Source: Mesorhizobium sp. Root157
GTDB lineage: Bacteria > Pseudomonadota > Alphaproteobacteria > Rhizobiales > Rhizobiaceae
Length of the DNA: 64,000 nucleotides
Direction of reading: 5' to 3'
NCBI RefSeq assembly: GCF_001427385.1
Contig: NZ_LMGJ01000003.1
Location: 1-64,000, forward strand
The notes beneath the pieces were generated by a model. The model was not told the DNA's origin. It did not search any database and worked only from the letters and a program-made list of their open reading frames with translations. The position numbers and the translations under genes were made by a program. How positions within the stretch are numbered: the first letter of the stretch is position 1; each line of letters opens with the position of its first letter. This document shows, in pieces, positions 54,669-64,000 of this stretch.

Positions 54669-56522
54669 TCAGCGCCGGCCGAACAGCCGCTCTATATCGG
54701 CAAGCTTAAGCTCGATATAAGTCGGACGGCCATGGTTGCAGGTACCGGAACCCGGCGTCGCTTCCATTTGGCGCAACAGCGCGTTCATCTCGTCAGGTTT
54801 CAGCAAACGGCCCGAGCGCACCGAGCCGTGGCAAGCCATGGTCGCGGCGATGTGGTGCAGGCGCTCCTTAAGGGTCTCGGTTGTATCGTTGTCGGCGATC
54901 TCATCGGCAAGGTCGCGCACCAATTTCTGCGTATCGACTTCTCCCAGCATGGCAGGGGTTTCACGCACGGCCACGGCGCCGGGGCCAAAACGCTCGAGAC
55001 GCAAGCCGAAGCAGGCGAGCGTTTCGCTGTGCAGTGCAAGGCGCTCCGCGTCATCTTCCGGCAGATCGACGATCTCCGGCAAAAGCAGCATTTGCGAAGG
55101 CAGGGCGCGCGAATAGAGTGCGTTCTTCAAGGCTTCGTAGACGAGCCGCTCATGCGCCGCATGCTGGTCGACGATAACCAGCGAATCGTTGGTTTGCGCC
55201 ACGATATAGTTTTGATGCACCTGCGCCCGGGCAGCGCCGAGTTGAGTGCCGAGCAGGGCTTCCGGTGCTTCGTTTTGGCCAGCGCGGCTGTCGGCGCTGA
55301 GCATTGCATCGGCATCGAAGCCAGATTGCGGGCTTTCGCCAAAGCCGTTGCGGAAGTCCATATCGAGCGGCCGCTGTGACGAACGTGCAGGGTCGTACCC
55401 TGTTGCCGATGAGCGGGACGTTGCATCGTAGCTTCGGTGAGCATTCGATGGGCCGCCGCGATCATAGGAGCCGAATCCGGGTCGAAACGCTGCCATCATG
55501 CCGGCAGCTCCCGTCGTTGCGGCGCGGATGCCGGCGGCACCCAGACCTTCGCGGATGGCGCCAACGATGAGGCCGCGCACGAGACCAGGATCGCGAAAAC
55601 GCACATCGGCCTTGGCCGGGTGTACGTTGACATCGACGGTGGCTGGATCGAGCGTCAGAAACAGCACCGCGACGGCATGCCGGTCGCGCGGCAAGACATC
55701 GACAAAAGCCCCGCGGATGGCCCCGGCAATCAGTTTGTCACGAACGGGACGGCCGTTAACATAGGCGTATTGCTGCAATGCGTTGGCCCGCGTGAACGAG
55801 GGAATCGAGACGTGACCCTGCAACCGAACGCCTTCGCGCTCGGCATCGATGGCAATCGAGTTCTGCGGAAAATCAGCGCCCATCACCTGTGCTATGCGCC
55901 GCAGACGCCCGTCGGGGCTGCCGTCAGCGGCGGCAAGCTCCAGCGTCGAGCGGTCAGTACCGGCGAGCGTAAAGCGTACGGAGGGAAAGGCAATGGAAAT
56001 GCGTTTGACGACATCGCTGGTGGCGGCGGTTTCGGCTCGTTCGCCTTTCATGAATTTCAGCCGGGCAGGGGTAGCGAAAAACAGATCCCTTACCTCGACG
56101 GTCGTGCCACGATTGGCCGCAGCCGGCCTGACGGGCGAGACACGTCCGCCATCGATGCCAATTTCTGCAGCATTGTCGCTGGTTGCGGTGCGCGACCGGA
56201 TCGACAGGCGCGCCACCGAGCCGATCGAGGGCAAGGCCTCGCCACGGAAGCCAAGCGAGCGGATGTCGTGAATATCGTCAGAGAGCTTTGAGGTGCAGTG
56301 GCGCGCCACCGCCAGCCCCAGTTCCCGTTCTGAAATGCCGGCGCCATCGTCCGTCACGCGGATCAGGTTCAGCCCGCCGCCGGCGGTGACGATCTCGACA
56401 CGCGAGGCATGGGCATCGAGTGCGTTCTCGACCAGTTCCTTGACCACGCTGGCGGGACGCTCGATCACCTCGCCGGCCGCGATCTGGTTGATCATCGTTT
56501 CGGATAGCTGGTGGATTGGCAT
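54669..56522 (-). CDS. mutL: DNA mismatch repair protein MutL
   Basis: A 617-aa GHKL ATPase linking MutS mismatch detection to excision. N-terminal motifs are present: [26 protein letters not shown] and the [10 protein letters not shown] lid. The C-terminal domain carries [12 protein letters not shown], matching the DQHA-x2-E-x4-E endonuclease motif, plus ACHGSVR and CNHGRPT zinc-site residues, so it should nick DNA itself as expected where MutH is absent. A long polar linker (about 340-430) separates the halves. Confidence 0.96.
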   Translation of the reverse strand: MPIHQLSETMINQIAAGEVIERPASVVKELVENALDAHASRVEIVTAGGGLNLIRVTDDGAGISERELGLAVARHCTSKLSDDIHDIRSLGFRGEALPSIGSVARLSIRSRTATSDNAAEIGIDGGRVSPVRPAAANRGTTVEVRDLFFATPARLKFMKGERAETAATSDVVKRISIAFPSVRFTLAGTDRSTLELAAADGSPDGRLRRIAQVMGADFPQNSIAIDAEREGVRLQGHVSIPSFTRANALQQYAYVNGRPVRDKLIAGAIRGAFVDVLPRDRHAVAVLFLTLDPATVDVNVHPAKADVRFRDPGLVRGLIVGAIREGLGAAGIRAATTGAAGMMAAFRPGFGSYDRGGPSNAHRSYDATSRSSATGYDPARSSQRPLDMDFRNGFGESPQSGFDADAMLSADSRAGQNEAPEALLGTQLGAARAQVHQNYIVAQTNDSLVIVDQHAAHERLVYEALKNALYSRALPSQMLLLPEIVDLPEDDAERLALHSETLACFGLRLERFGPGAVAVRETPAMLGEVDTQKLVRDLADEIADNDTTETLKERLHHIAATMACHGSVRSGRLLKPDEMNALLRQMEATPGSGTCNHGRPTYIELKLADIERLFGRR

Positions 56523-56770
56523 GGCGTCACACTAGCCGGATTCTACCGGGTGATGAAAGCGATTCAGGGCTCGCCTGGAAGTCAATCCCGCACCTTTTGT
56601 TCCGTAGGCCCGTTCGGCGGGGCAATGCTCTCGAATTCAGCGCACGAATGGCTGGCAGACTGGAAATCCCACATAAGAAAAGCTCATGGCAATCATCATG
56701 ATTTTCCAACGTTACAAGCCACTTGCATCTGTTAGCATGACGACAGGGTATCCACAGGATCGACCTTGTC

Positions 56771-58339
56771 ATGAACGTTCCAACCGTAACGGAAACGACA
56801 TCCGAGCAGCCCGCACGACGCGAGCGCGGCGGCCGCAGTGCCCGCAGGGAGATGCGTTCGCATGGCTCGCAAGGCCATGGCCGGCCCTACATCGTCCGCA
56901 ACATACCGACCTACGATATCCTGTCGGAGGAAAACCTGCTCCGCATCGAGCAAACCGCCGACCGTATCCTGGCGGAGATCGGCATTGAATTCCGCGATGA
57001 TCCGGCGACACTCGATCACTGGAAGCGGGCGGGCGCGACAATCGACGGCGCGCTGGTCAGGTTTGAGCCCGGCATGCTGCGCGAAATCCTCAAGACCGCG
57101 CCGGCAAGCTTTACGCAGCACGCACGCAATCCGGCGAATTCGGTCGAAATCGGCGGCAAGAGCGTGGTGTTTTCGCCAGCCTATGGCTCGCCCTTCGTCA
57201 TGGATCTCGACAAGGGCCGCCGCTACGGCACTATCGAGGATTTCCGGAATTTCGTGAAACTGGCGCAGTCGTCACCATGGCTGCACCATTCGGGCGGGAC
57301 CATCTGCGAGCCGGTCGATGTGCCAGTCAACAAGCGCCACCTCGATATGATCTATGCCCATATCAAATACTCCGACCGCGCCTTCATGGGCTCGGTGACG
57401 GCGGAAAACAGGGCGGAAGAGTCCATAGAGATGGCGCGCATCGTCTTCGGGCGCGATTTCGTCGACCAGAATTGCGTCATTCTTGGCAACGTCAACGTCA
57501 ATTCGCCGCTGGTCTGGGACGCGACCATGACGACGGCGCTGCGGGCCTATGCGCGCGCCAACCAGGCGGCAGTGATCGTGCCGTTCATTCTCGGCGGCGC
57601 AATGGGTCCGGTAACAAATGCAGGAGCCATTGCCCAGTCGCTGGCCGAGACGATGGCCGGTTGCGCATTGACGCAGTTGGAACGGTCCGGAGCACCGGTG
57701 ATCTTCGGCAATTTCCTGTCGTCGATGTCTCTGCGCTCGGGTTCGCCGACCTTCGGGACGCCGGAACCGGCCATCGGCTCGATGGTGGTGGGGCAACTGG
57801 CGCGCAGGCTAAACCTGCCGCTTCGGTGCTCAGGCAATTTCACCACCTCGAAGCTACCGGACGCACACGCGATGAACGAAGGCACGATGTCGATGCTGGC
57901 GGCAGTCCATTGCGGCGCCAACTTCATCCTGCATTCGGCCGGCTTCCTCGACGGGCTGTTGTCCATGTCCTATGAGAAGTTCGTCATGGATGCCGATTTC
58001 TGTGGGGCGCTGCACACCTATCTCGACGGGGTAAAGATCGACGATAACCAGCTTGCCCTCGGCGCTTTTCGCGAAGTGGGGCCAGGCAGTCACTTCTTTG
58101 GCAGTGCGCATACGCTCGCCAATTACGAGACCGCATTCTGGGATTCGGAAATCGCCGACAATGACCCGTTTGAGAAATGGGAAGCGGCGGGATCGGAGGA
58201 TGCTGCCATCCGTGCCAACCGTCGCTGGAAGAAAGCGCTGGCCGATTATCAGCCGCCGCCTCTCGATCAAGCTGTTGACGATGCGCTAAAAGACTTTGTT
58301 GGCCGCAAAAAAGCCGAGATACAAGACGCGTGGTACTAA
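56771..58339 (+). CDS. MttB-superfamily methyltransferase (no pyrrolysine)
   Basis: A 522-aa TIM-barrel methyltransferase of the trimethylamine methyltransferase family (PF06253), with IPTYDILSEENLLRIEQTAD, AGCALTQLERSGAPVIFG and a long glycine-rich core. It has no in-frame amber, so it belongs to the non-pyrrolysine group, whose studied members demethylate glycine betaine, proline betaine or carnitine and pass the methyl to a corrinoid protein. No corrinoid partner is in the window, so the substrate is open. The N-terminus has an extra Arg-rich stretch (RRERGGRSARREMRSHG). A flavin-oxidoreductase relic lies downstream. Confidence 0.9.
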   Translation: MNVPTVTETTSEQPARRERGGRSARREMRSHGSQGHGRPYIVRNIPTYDILSEENLLRIEQTADRILAEIGIEFRDDPATLDHWKRAGATIDGALVRFEPGMLREILKTAPASFTQHARNPANSVEIGGKSVVFSPAYGSPFVMDLDKGRRYGTIEDFRNFVKLAQSSPWLHHSGGTICEPVDVPVNKRHLDMIYAHIKYSDRAFMGSVTAENRAEESIEMARIVFGRDFVDQNCVILGNVNVNSPLVWDATMTTALRAYARANQAAVIVPFILGGAMGPVTNAGAIAQSLAETMAGCALTQLERSGAPVIFGNFLSSMSLRSGSPTFGTPEPAIGSMVVGQLARRLNLPLRCSGNFTTSKLPDAHAMNEGTMSMLAAVHCGANFILHSAGFLDGLLSMSYEKFVMDADFCGALHTYLDGVKIDDNQLALGAFREVGPGSHFFGSAHTLANYETAFWDSEIADNDPFEKWEAAGSEDAAIRANRRWKKALADYQPPPLDQAVDDALKDFVGRKKAEIQDAWY

Positions 58340-58368
58340 AGGTGTCGCTTCATCATCCGGGGAACAAG

Positions 58369-58839
58369 ATGAAATTGCCGTTGCTCGCCGTCACGTTCTG
58401 CCTTTCCATGTCGGCTGCTGCAATGGCCGGACCCGCTTCGGATGCGGTGAAGTTCTTCTATTCTCCCGGAAAGTTCGTGGCGGACGCCGACTATCGCGAC
58501 CGGTTCGTGGAACCTGTGACGAAGCTTTTCGAACAGAACGACAAGGCCATGGACAGCGCCGATGCCATTCCCTGCATTGATGCCGACCCTGCGCTGGATG
58601 CGCAGGATTTCGATCAGGGCGAATTATCGAGGACGCTAAAGCTTTCGGAGGCGGTGAGTGGAGACTCGGCGGAGGTCACCGCCACGTTCAGCTTGTTCCC
58701 GGATGGCGAAGGAGCAGAGCGCGAAATGGTGTGGTCGCTGAAGAAGATCGGCGGCAAGTGGAAAGTCGCCGATATCGCCTCGAAGACCAATGGCTGGCGC
58801 TTGAGCGATCTGGAATGTGTTTCAGGTCAGGTGGAATAA
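58369..58839 (+). CDS. Exported DUF3828-like protein
   Basis: A 156-aa secreted protein with a signal peptide (PLLAVTFCLSMSAAAMA) and a single small domain of the YbjP/DUF3828 type: PVTKLFEQND, CIDADPALDAQDF, MVWSLKKIGGKWKVADI. Two Cys could pair (CIDAD and LEC). Start ATG 58369 behind GGGGAACAAG; the longer ORF overlaps mttB. Periplasmic, function unknown. Confidence 0.78.
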   Translation: MKLPLLAVTFCLSMSAAAMAGPASDAVKFFYSPGKFVADADYRDRFVEPVTKLFEQNDKAMDSADAIPCIDADPALDAQDFDQGELSRTLKLSEAVSGDSAEVTATFSLFPDGEGAEREMVWSLKKIGGKWKVADIASKTNGWRLSDLECVSGQVE

Positions 58840-58880
58840 ACAGGACTGCATCGCGCCCGGCTTCTATTCCGTTCCCTCGC

Positions 58881-59342
58881 TCACCCCCGGCCCCGATAAG
58901 GCGCCACGCCCGTATCGGGAAGCCAGGCCCCTTCGGGCGGCGCGCCGGTCTGCCAAAAGACATCGATAGGAATGCCACCGCGCGGATACCAGTAGCCGCC
59001 GACGCGCAGCCACAGCGGCTTGGTGGCGGCGACGATACGCCGGCCTATCATGATCGTGCATTCCTCATGGAACGCGCCGTGGTTGCGGAACGACACCATG
59101 AACAGCTTCAGTGACTTCGATTCAACCAGCAAGGCGTCCGGCGCGTAGTCTATGACGATATGGGCGAAATCCGGTTGCCCGGTGACTGGACACAGCGAGG
59201 TGAATTCCGGACAGGTGAAGCGCACGATGGCCGGCGGGCCGTCGCCGCGCGTGAACGGAACGGTCTCCAGCACGGCCTGGTCTGGGCTGTCCGGCGTCAC
59301 GACCCTGGTGCCGAGTTGGATAAGGTGTTCACTCTCTGTCAT
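58881..59342 (-). CDS. queF: NADPH-dependent 7-cyano-7-deazaguanine reductase QueF
   Basis: Reduces preQ0 to preQ1 in queuosine synthesis. The 153-aa short-type QueF has the catalytic Cys and Asp in [15 protein letters not shown], the substrate-binding VESKSLKL and FHEE. I chose ATG 59342 ([10 protein letters not shown]); the upstream codons run into non-coding DNA. No other queuosine genes are in the window. Confidence 0.94.
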   Translation of the reverse strand: MTESEHLIQLGTRVVTPDSPDQAVLETVPFTRGDGPPAIVRFTCPEFTSLCPVTGQPDFAHIVIDYAPDALLVESKSLKLFMVSFRNHGAFHEECTIMIGRRIVAATKPLWLRVGGYWYPRGGIPIDVFWQTGAPPEGAWLPDTGVAPYRGRG

Positions 59343-59408
59343 GGGATGCTCTAAGGTTTTGGGGCAGGTACCGGATGGCACAGCCAGCATCGATCATAAA
59401 GTGAGAAA

Positions 59409-59516
59409 ATGATGGCCAACAACAATCCGCTCAGCCAGCTCTAGCAGATGAAGCAACTGACGCCGAAGAACCGCGTCATGTCGACCAGCCATGGGTATGC
59501 GCGACTAGGCTTTGCC
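59409..59516 (+). pseudogene. 5' remnant of an OYE-family NADH:flavin oxidoreductase
   Basis: Translating from ATG 59409 gives MMANNNPLSQL, a TAG stop at 59442-59444, then QMKQLTPKNRVMSTSH, an excellent match to the start of OYE-type demethylases (pattern PLxQPYQLKxLTLKNRIMSTSH). The TAG replaces a tyrosine codon and differs from TAC by one base. After SHGYARLGFANYQ the similarity ends where the GGDEF-EAL gene begins, so the rest of the gene is deleted. Such flavoenzymes often sit with methylated-amine methyltransferases, such as the mttB-family gene nearby. Confidence 0.6.
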
Positions 59517-59521
59517 AACTA

Positions 59522-61600
59522 TCAGGCGACGCCGCCGTGGACGACCTTGAGCTTCCCGGTCTTTGGCTGACGACGGGATTCCAACCATTCCCGCGCCTGT
59601 TCCTGCGGCATCGGGAAGGCGATGGAATAGCCCTGCACCTGGTCGCAGCCAATTGCCATCAGTGAGTTCAACTCGGCTTCGGTTTCCGCACCCTCTGCGA
59701 TGATCGAGATACCGAGTCCGCGCGCCAGTTCGGTGATGGCGCGCACAATCTTGGAATTGTCGCCATTCTCGTTGATGCGTTGAACAAAACGGCGGTCGAT
59801 CTTGAGGCGGTCGATCTCGTTCGGGTTGACGTGGCTCAGCGAAGCGTAGCCTGTACCGAAATCGTCAAGCTCAAGATTCACTCCGGCGGCGCGGATATGG
59901 CGCAATTTTGCCGCGATGCCCGTCTTCTCGTCGTCGAGAATGACAGATTCCACGATTTCCAGCGATAATTTCTGAGGGGGCAAACCTGCGCGCTCCAACG
60001 TGTCGAACAGGAAGGCGTCGAAGTCGACTTCGCGCAGTTCCCCGCCTGAGACGTTGACTGCAAGGCGGCCAAACGGAATGCCTGCCCGGTACCATTCGGC
60101 TGCCTCGTTGATCGCCTTGGTGATAACGATGCGGCCGACGCCGGACATGTAGCCGCATTTTTCCGCAATCGGAATGAATTCGCCGGGCGAAATCATGCCG
60201 CGTTTGGCATGCTGCCAGCGCACCAAAGCCTCCACGCCGGTGATCCTGCCGTCAATAAGCGAGATCTGCGGCTGGAAATAGACCTGGAACGCCTTTTCGG
60301 CGATGGCGATACGGATATCCTGTTCGAGTTGCTTGCGGTTTTCGAGTTCGTGCCGCAGCTCCTCCGAAAAGAAGGAGAAGGCGCCGCCGCCCTGCTTTTT
60401 GGCGCAATAGAGCGCCAGGTCGGCATGAACCAGCAGATCCTGCGCATTGTCCGCATCGACCGGATACACGGCGATGCCGGCGCTCGCGCCGGGGAAAATG
60501 GTCACGCCCTGGAAGGCGACCGGTTCGTTGATGTTGGACAGGATGCGGGTTGCCAGCATGTCGATATCCTGCGTGGTGCCGGCACCATTCAGCACCATGA
60601 CGAACTCATCGCCACCAAGCCTTGCGCACAAATCCGAGCCGCGGCAGGAATCGCGCATGCGCTGCGCCGTGACCACAAGCACATAGTCGCCCGCGGCATG
60701 GCCCAGTGAGTCGTTGATCTGCTTGAAACGGTCGAGGTCGAACTGGATGACGGCGATGCGTTCGCGGCGTCGCTTGGCGCCCTTGATCAAAGTGTCGAAA
60801 TGGTCGGTCAGGAAGCTGCGATTGTGCAGTCCGGTCAGTCCGTCATGCACGGCGATAAAGGCCATGGAGTTGCGGGCATCAACCAGTTCGTGCGTCTTGC
60901 GCAGGATGGCGTTGGACATGGGCCGAAAGATGAACAGCGCGACCATAACCAGGACACCGAGTGTCGCGAAGAACAATTTGCGGTGCAGGTCGAGCAGGCT
61001 TTGCGACCGCGTGTTGGCCTGATCGCCGAGCCTTGTGCCAAGCTCGGCGTAGCCGGACAGGGTGGCATTGGCAACCGAAGCATCAAGTGGCACGCTGCCA
61101 TTCCCGCCCTTGTAGCCTTGCCCTGTCTGGCCGATATTCAGCTTGGTTTCGAAGGCGGAAACCAGGCGCCGGCCGTTGGCGGCAAGGCTGACGGTGAAAT
61201 AGTCGAGATGAAAGGGCTTCGAAAACAGTACGTTTTCGATCGAGTCCGTATTCAAGCGGATCGGAGATTCGGAATTTGCTCCAGTTCTGTCGAGCAGGAG
61301 ATCGTAGTTCGTTTCGAACTGGTCGGTCGCATCCTTGAGCGCCATGACCAGTGCCGGCTGCTTATCCCTGTTCGACGTTTCTGTGGCGCCGGCCAGGAAG
61401 ACGATGCGCTGTGACAGGGTTTTTTGCGTCGATACGATGTCAAGCAGCGCCTTGTCACGCTGTTGCGCCGTCATCATCTGCTGCAGCAGGATGAACGAGG
61501 CCAGAGCCATCGCTGCTATGATCAGCAGGGCGATCCAATATGCACTTTTGACGAGGAAGACGAGCCTGCCTGAGACGGCTTGGACTGGCTGCTGCGACAT
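59522..61600 (-). CDS. Membrane GGDEF-EAL protein (c-di-GMP cyclase/phosphodiesterase)
   Basis: A 692-aa protein that can make or break c-di-GMP. TM1 is near 18-42 (AYWIALLIIAAMALASFIL); a periplasmic all-helical sensing region follows, then TM2 near 213-232. The GGDEF active site GGDEF (329-333) and I-site RGSD are intact. The EAL domain (EAL 457-459) keeps FQPQISL, DDFGTGYASLSH and IIAEGAE, so both activities look possible. Divergent from kbl (291-bp gap). Confidence 0.93.
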   Translation of the reverse strand: MSQQPVQAVSGRLVFLVKSAYWIALLIIAAMALASFILLQQMMTAQQRDKALLDIVSTQKTLSQRIVFLAGATETSNRDKQPALVMALKDATDQFETNYDLLLDRTGANSESPIRLNTDSIENVLFSKPFHLDYFTVSLAANGRRLVSAFETKLNIGQTGQGYKGGNGSVPLDASVANATLSGYAELGTRLGDQANTRSQSLLDLHRKLFFATLGVLVMVALFIFRPMSNAILRKTHELVDARNSMAFIAVHDGLTGLHNRSFLTDHFDTLIKGAKRRRERIAVIQFDLDRFKQINDSLGHAAGDYVLVVTAQRMRDSCRGSDLCARLGGDEFVMVLNGAGTTQDIDMLATRILSNINEPVAFQGVTIFPGASAGIAVYPVDADNAQDLLVHADLALYCAKKQGGGAFSFFSEELRHELENRKQLEQDIRIAIAEKAFQVYFQPQISLIDGRITGVEALVRWQHAKRGMISPGEFIPIAEKCGYMSGVGRIVITKAINEAAEWYRAGIPFGRLAVNVSGGELREVDFDAFLFDTLERAGLPPQKLSLEIVESVILDDEKTGIAAKLRHIRAAGVNLELDDFGTGYASLSHVNPNEIDRLKIDRRFVQRINENGDNSKIVRAITELARGLGISIIAEGAETEAELNSLMAIGCDQVQGYSIAFPMPQEQAREWLESRRQPKTGKLKVVHGGVA

Positions 61601-61891
61601 GCTCCGGGACGCTTTCGATCATGCGGATTCCACTAGTCGGCACCCTCGCAGAGATAGGTTAACAGGACGAGAAGCCGGCGTGTTGACGGGCCAAAGGTAA
61701 CCAGAAACTGACGGAATGGTTATCGCCTGCTTTCGGTGGTCGATTCACTTTTCATTTGTTTGCCAATTCTCACGCTCGCGCCTATGTCACGAGCAGCCGC
61801 CGCGGGGATTCGGTCTCCGTTCACGATCGCTTTTGGAATGGATTTTTCAGCTGTGCGGCGCGACAGTCGGGCCGCCAATCAGGACCAGATC

Positions 61892-63079
61892 ATGACAGCA
61901 GCATTCCTTTCCCATCTCGACAGCGAACTCGAGGGCTTGAAGGCGGCAGGGCTTTACAAGTCCGAACGGGTCATCACCTCGATGCAATCGGCAGAAATCG
62001 AAGTCGGTGCCCAAAAGGTCCTGAACTTCTGCGCGAACAACTACCTGGGCCTGGCCGACAGCGCCGAGTTGAGGTCCGCAGCTACCAAGGCACTAAACCG
62101 GTATGGATATGGCATGGCCTCGGTGCGCTTCATCTGCGGCACTCAGGAGGAGCACAAGCAACTGGAGGCGCGGATTTCCGGTTTTCTCGGCATGGAGGAC
62201 ACGATCCTCTACGGGTCCTGTTTCGATGCCAATGGCGGTCTGTTCGAGACGCTGCTGGGCGAGGAGGATGCCGTGATTTCCGATGCCCTGAACCACGCCT
62301 CGATCATCGATGGCGTGCGCCTGTCGAAGGCCAAGCGCTTCCGCTATGCCAACAACGACATGGCGGCGCTTGAGGAAGAACTCAGGAAGGCCGAGGGCAG
62401 CCGCTTCAAGTTGATCGCCACGGACGGCGTGTTCTCGATGGACGGCATCATCGCCAACCTTCGAGGCGTCTGCGATCTGGCCGAAAAATACGGCGCCATG
62501 GTGATGGTCGATGACAGCCATGCAGTCGGCTTTGTCGGCAATAACGGACGTGGTTCAGCCGAGCATTGTGGCGTCGAGGGCAGGGTGGACATCATCACCG
62601 GCACGCTCGGCAAGGCGCTGGGCGGGGCATCGGGCGGTTATACATCCGGCAAGCGGCAGGTGGTGGACTGGCTGCGGCAACGCTCGCGGCCTTACCTTTT
62701 CTCGAACACGCTGATGCCGGCCATTGCCGCAGCCTCGATCCGCGTGCTGGACCTTGTCGCGCAAGGCGACGGTTTGCGACGCAAGCTTTACGACAATGCA
62801 ACCCGCTTCAGGACCGAAATGGGCAAGCTGGGCTTTACGCTCGCCGGCGCCGACCATCCGATCATCCCGGTGATGCTTGGAGACGCGGCCTTGGCGCAGG
62901 AAATGGCGGCGCGCATGCTGAAGCGCGGTATCTACGTCATCGGCTTCTCGTTCCCCGTCGTGCCGAAGGGGCAGGCACGTATCCGCACGCAGATGTCGGC
63001 GGCGCATTCGAGCGCGGACATCGATCGCGCCGTGGAAGCATTCGGCGCGGTCGGCCGTGAACTTGGTGTGATTGCCTGA
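61892..63079 (+). CDS. kbl: 2-amino-3-ketobutyrate CoA ligase (glycine C-acetyltransferase)
   Basis: Splits 2-amino-3-oxobutanoate with CoA into glycine and acetyl-CoA, the second step of threonine breakdown. The 395-aa PLP enzyme matches Kbl along its length: [39 protein letters not shown]-binding Lys in [14 protein letters not shown], and FSNTLMPA. I chose ATG 61892 (MTAAFLSHL) with AGGA upstream; the earlier ORF is non-coding. It is 30 bp before tdh, forming the kbl-tdh operon. Confidence 0.95.
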   Translation: MTAAFLSHLDSELEGLKAAGLYKSERVITSMQSAEIEVGAQKVLNFCANNYLGLADSAELRSAATKALNRYGYGMASVRFICGTQEEHKQLEARISGFLGMEDTILYGSCFDANGGLFETLLGEEDAVISDALNHASIIDGVRLSKAKRFRYANNDMAALEEELRKAEGSRFKLIATDGVFSMDGIIANLRGVCDLAEKYGAMVMVDDSHAVGFVGNNGRGSAEHCGVEGRVDIITGTLGKALGGASGGYTSGKRQVVDWLRQRSRPYLFSNTLMPAIAAASIRVLDLVAQGDGLRRKLYDNATRFRTEMGKLGFTLAGADHPIIPVMLGDAALAQEMAARMLKRGIYVIGFSFPVVPKGQARIRTQMSAAHSSADIDRAVEAFGAVGRELGVIA

Positions 63080-63109
63080 GCCAACTCAATTTCTTGCAAG
63101 GATAAATCG

Positions 63110-64000
63110 ATGTCGAACATGATGCGGGCGCTGGTGAAGGCAAAGGCCGAGCCGGGGATCTGGATGGAGCAGGTGCCGGTTCCTGAGATCGGCCCCAACG
63201 ATGTTCTCATCAAGGTGAAGAAAACCGCGATCTGCGGCACCGACGTTCACATCTACAATTGGGACCAGTGGGCGCAAAAGACGGTGCCGGTGCCGATGGT
63301 GACCGGCCACGAATTCGTTGGAACTGTTGCGGATTTCGGTGCAGCGGTGACGGAGTACAAGATTGGCCAACGCGTTTCAGGCGAGGGTCATATCGTCTGC
63401 GGCCATTGCCGTAACTGCCGCGCGGGCAGGGGGCATCTGTGCCGCAACACGCTGGGCGTCGGAGTGAACCGGCCAGGCGCGTTCGGCGAATACCTCGCCA
63501 TCCCGCAGCACAATGTCGTTCCGATCCCCGACGACGTGTCCGATGAAATCGCCGCCATCTTCGACCCGCTTGGCAATGCCGTGCACACGGCGCTGTCATT
63601 CGACCTCGTCGGCGAGGACGTTCTGGTCACTGGCGCAGGCCCCATCGGCATCATGGGCGCATTGGTGGCGCAGTGCGTCGGCGCGCGAAAGGTGGTCATT
63701 ACCGACATCAACCCGGTACGGCTGGAACTGGCAAGGAAACTCGGCGTGCAGCACGTCGTCGACGCCTCGAAGGAAAAGCTGAGAGAGGTCATGCCGTCCC
63801 TTGGGATGACGGAAGGATTCGACGTGGGGCTTGAGATGTCCGGAGCGGCACCGGCTTTCCGCGACATGATCGATGCCATGAACAATGGCGGCAAGATCGC
63901 CATTCTCGGCATCGCACCGACCGGCTTCGAGATCGACTGGAACAAGGTCATCTTCAAGATGCTGCATCTCAAGGGCATCTACGGGCGCGAGATGTTCGAG
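63110..64000 (+). CDS. tdh: L-threonine 3-dehydrogenase, 3' end outside the window
   Basis: Oxidises threonine to 2-amino-3-oxobutanoate with NAD+, the step before Kbl. The first 297 residues are present (family length about 341): zinc ligands in [12 protein letters not shown] (Cys) and TGHEFVG (His, Glu); structural-zinc cysteines around [14 protein letters not shown] and HLCRN; NAD-binding loop [15 protein letters not shown] 63110 has AAGGA at 8 bp; ATG 63119 is possible. No stop occurs before the window ends, so the gene is cut by the window, not broken. Confidence 0.95.
   Translation, partial: MSNMMRALVKAKAEPGIWMEQVPVPEIGPNDVLIKVKKTAICGTDVHIYNWDQWAQKTVPVPMVTGHEFVGTVADFGAAVTEYKIGQRVSGEGHIVCGHCRNCRAGRGHLCRNTLGVGVNRPGAFGEYLAIPQHNVVPIPDDVSDEIAAIFDPLGNAVHTALSFDLVGEDVLVTGAGPIGIMGALVAQCVGARKVVITDINPVRLELARKLGVQHVVDASKEKLREVMPSLGMTEGFDVGLEMSGAAPAFRDMIDAMNNGGKIAILGIAPTGFEIDWNKVIFKMLHLKGIYGREMFE

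Noticed and set aside
59442..59444. Amber codon near mttB read as pyrrolysine
   Set aside because: Pyrrolysine occurs inside archaeal-type MttB, not in OYE proteins. The mttB here has no amber, no pyl genes are visible, and the TAG lies in a truncated relic.

Overview
The window is GC-rich chromosomal DNA from an alphaproteobacterium, most likely a Rhizobiales member of the Mesorhizobium/Phyllobacteriaceae type. This rests on gene content and order: divK-pleD beside a DUF3572 gene, groES-groEL behind a CIRCE element, a DUF4170 / DUF374 acyltransferase / waaA / lpxK block, paired TadG-like von Willebrand proteins, a pyrrolysine-independent MttB homologue, and an intergenic palindromic repeat of the kind scattered through rhizobial genomes. 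No rRNA, tRNA, CRISPR array or prophage was found. The species cannot be named from the sequence alone.

Layout. Positions 1-3085 are the only clearly accessory part: a gene-poor start, a complete IS3-family element (561-1796) with an A6G frameshift site and matching ends, and a few small unrecognised ORFs. From 3086 to 9536, all on the minus strand, lie a DctB/DctD-like two-component pair and a tripartite tricarboxylate transporter (tctC-tctB-tctA), which looks like a sensor-regulated uptake system for an organic acid. Two tandem DUF900 hydrolase lipoproteins follow (9625-11990). Positions 12169-18278 hold ilvA, a DUF1697 gene, gloA, a double cold-shock protein, DUF192, an alpha/beta hydrolase, and HD, HAD and DUF3572 genes. 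Next come divK-pleD (cell-cycle and c-di-GMP signalling), groESL, an OsmC protein and a marR-emrA-emrB efflux operon ending at 27068.

Positions 27095-31735 (minus) carry a CAP-domain lipoprotein and two TadG-like VWA proteins. Then come a HAD-IIA gene, ribF, hdeD-like and mipA-like genes, ileS, a lipoprotein, tadA, an RluB-type pseudouridine synthase with a repeat-built tail, rsmD, a catalytic/non-catalytic pair of M16 peptidases, a patatin phospholipase, pmbA and a cysQ-like phosphatase. The run DUF4170-DUF374-waaA-lpxK (49042-52421) is a lipid A/Kdo block. The right end holds a LysR/EamA divergent pair, mutL, an mttB-family methyltransferase, queF, a GGDEF-EAL protein, and kbl-tdh for threonine breakdown; tdh runs off the window.

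Most of the window is well-conserved core genome. The observations most worth following up are: a DctD-like activator whose sigma-54 contact loop reads GAFPGA and whose likely target operon has a sigma-70-like promoter with no correctly spaced -24/-12 site; a relic of an OYE-family flavin oxidoreductase at 59409-59516, interrupted by an amber codon and lying one gene beyond queF from the mttB homologue; the tandem TadG-like VWA proteins with near-identical C-terminal tails beside a CAP lipoprotein; several strong hairpins placed at translation starts or between cistrons; and an IleS whose C-terminal zinc site has lost most cysteines. No clear defence island or wholly new system was found.
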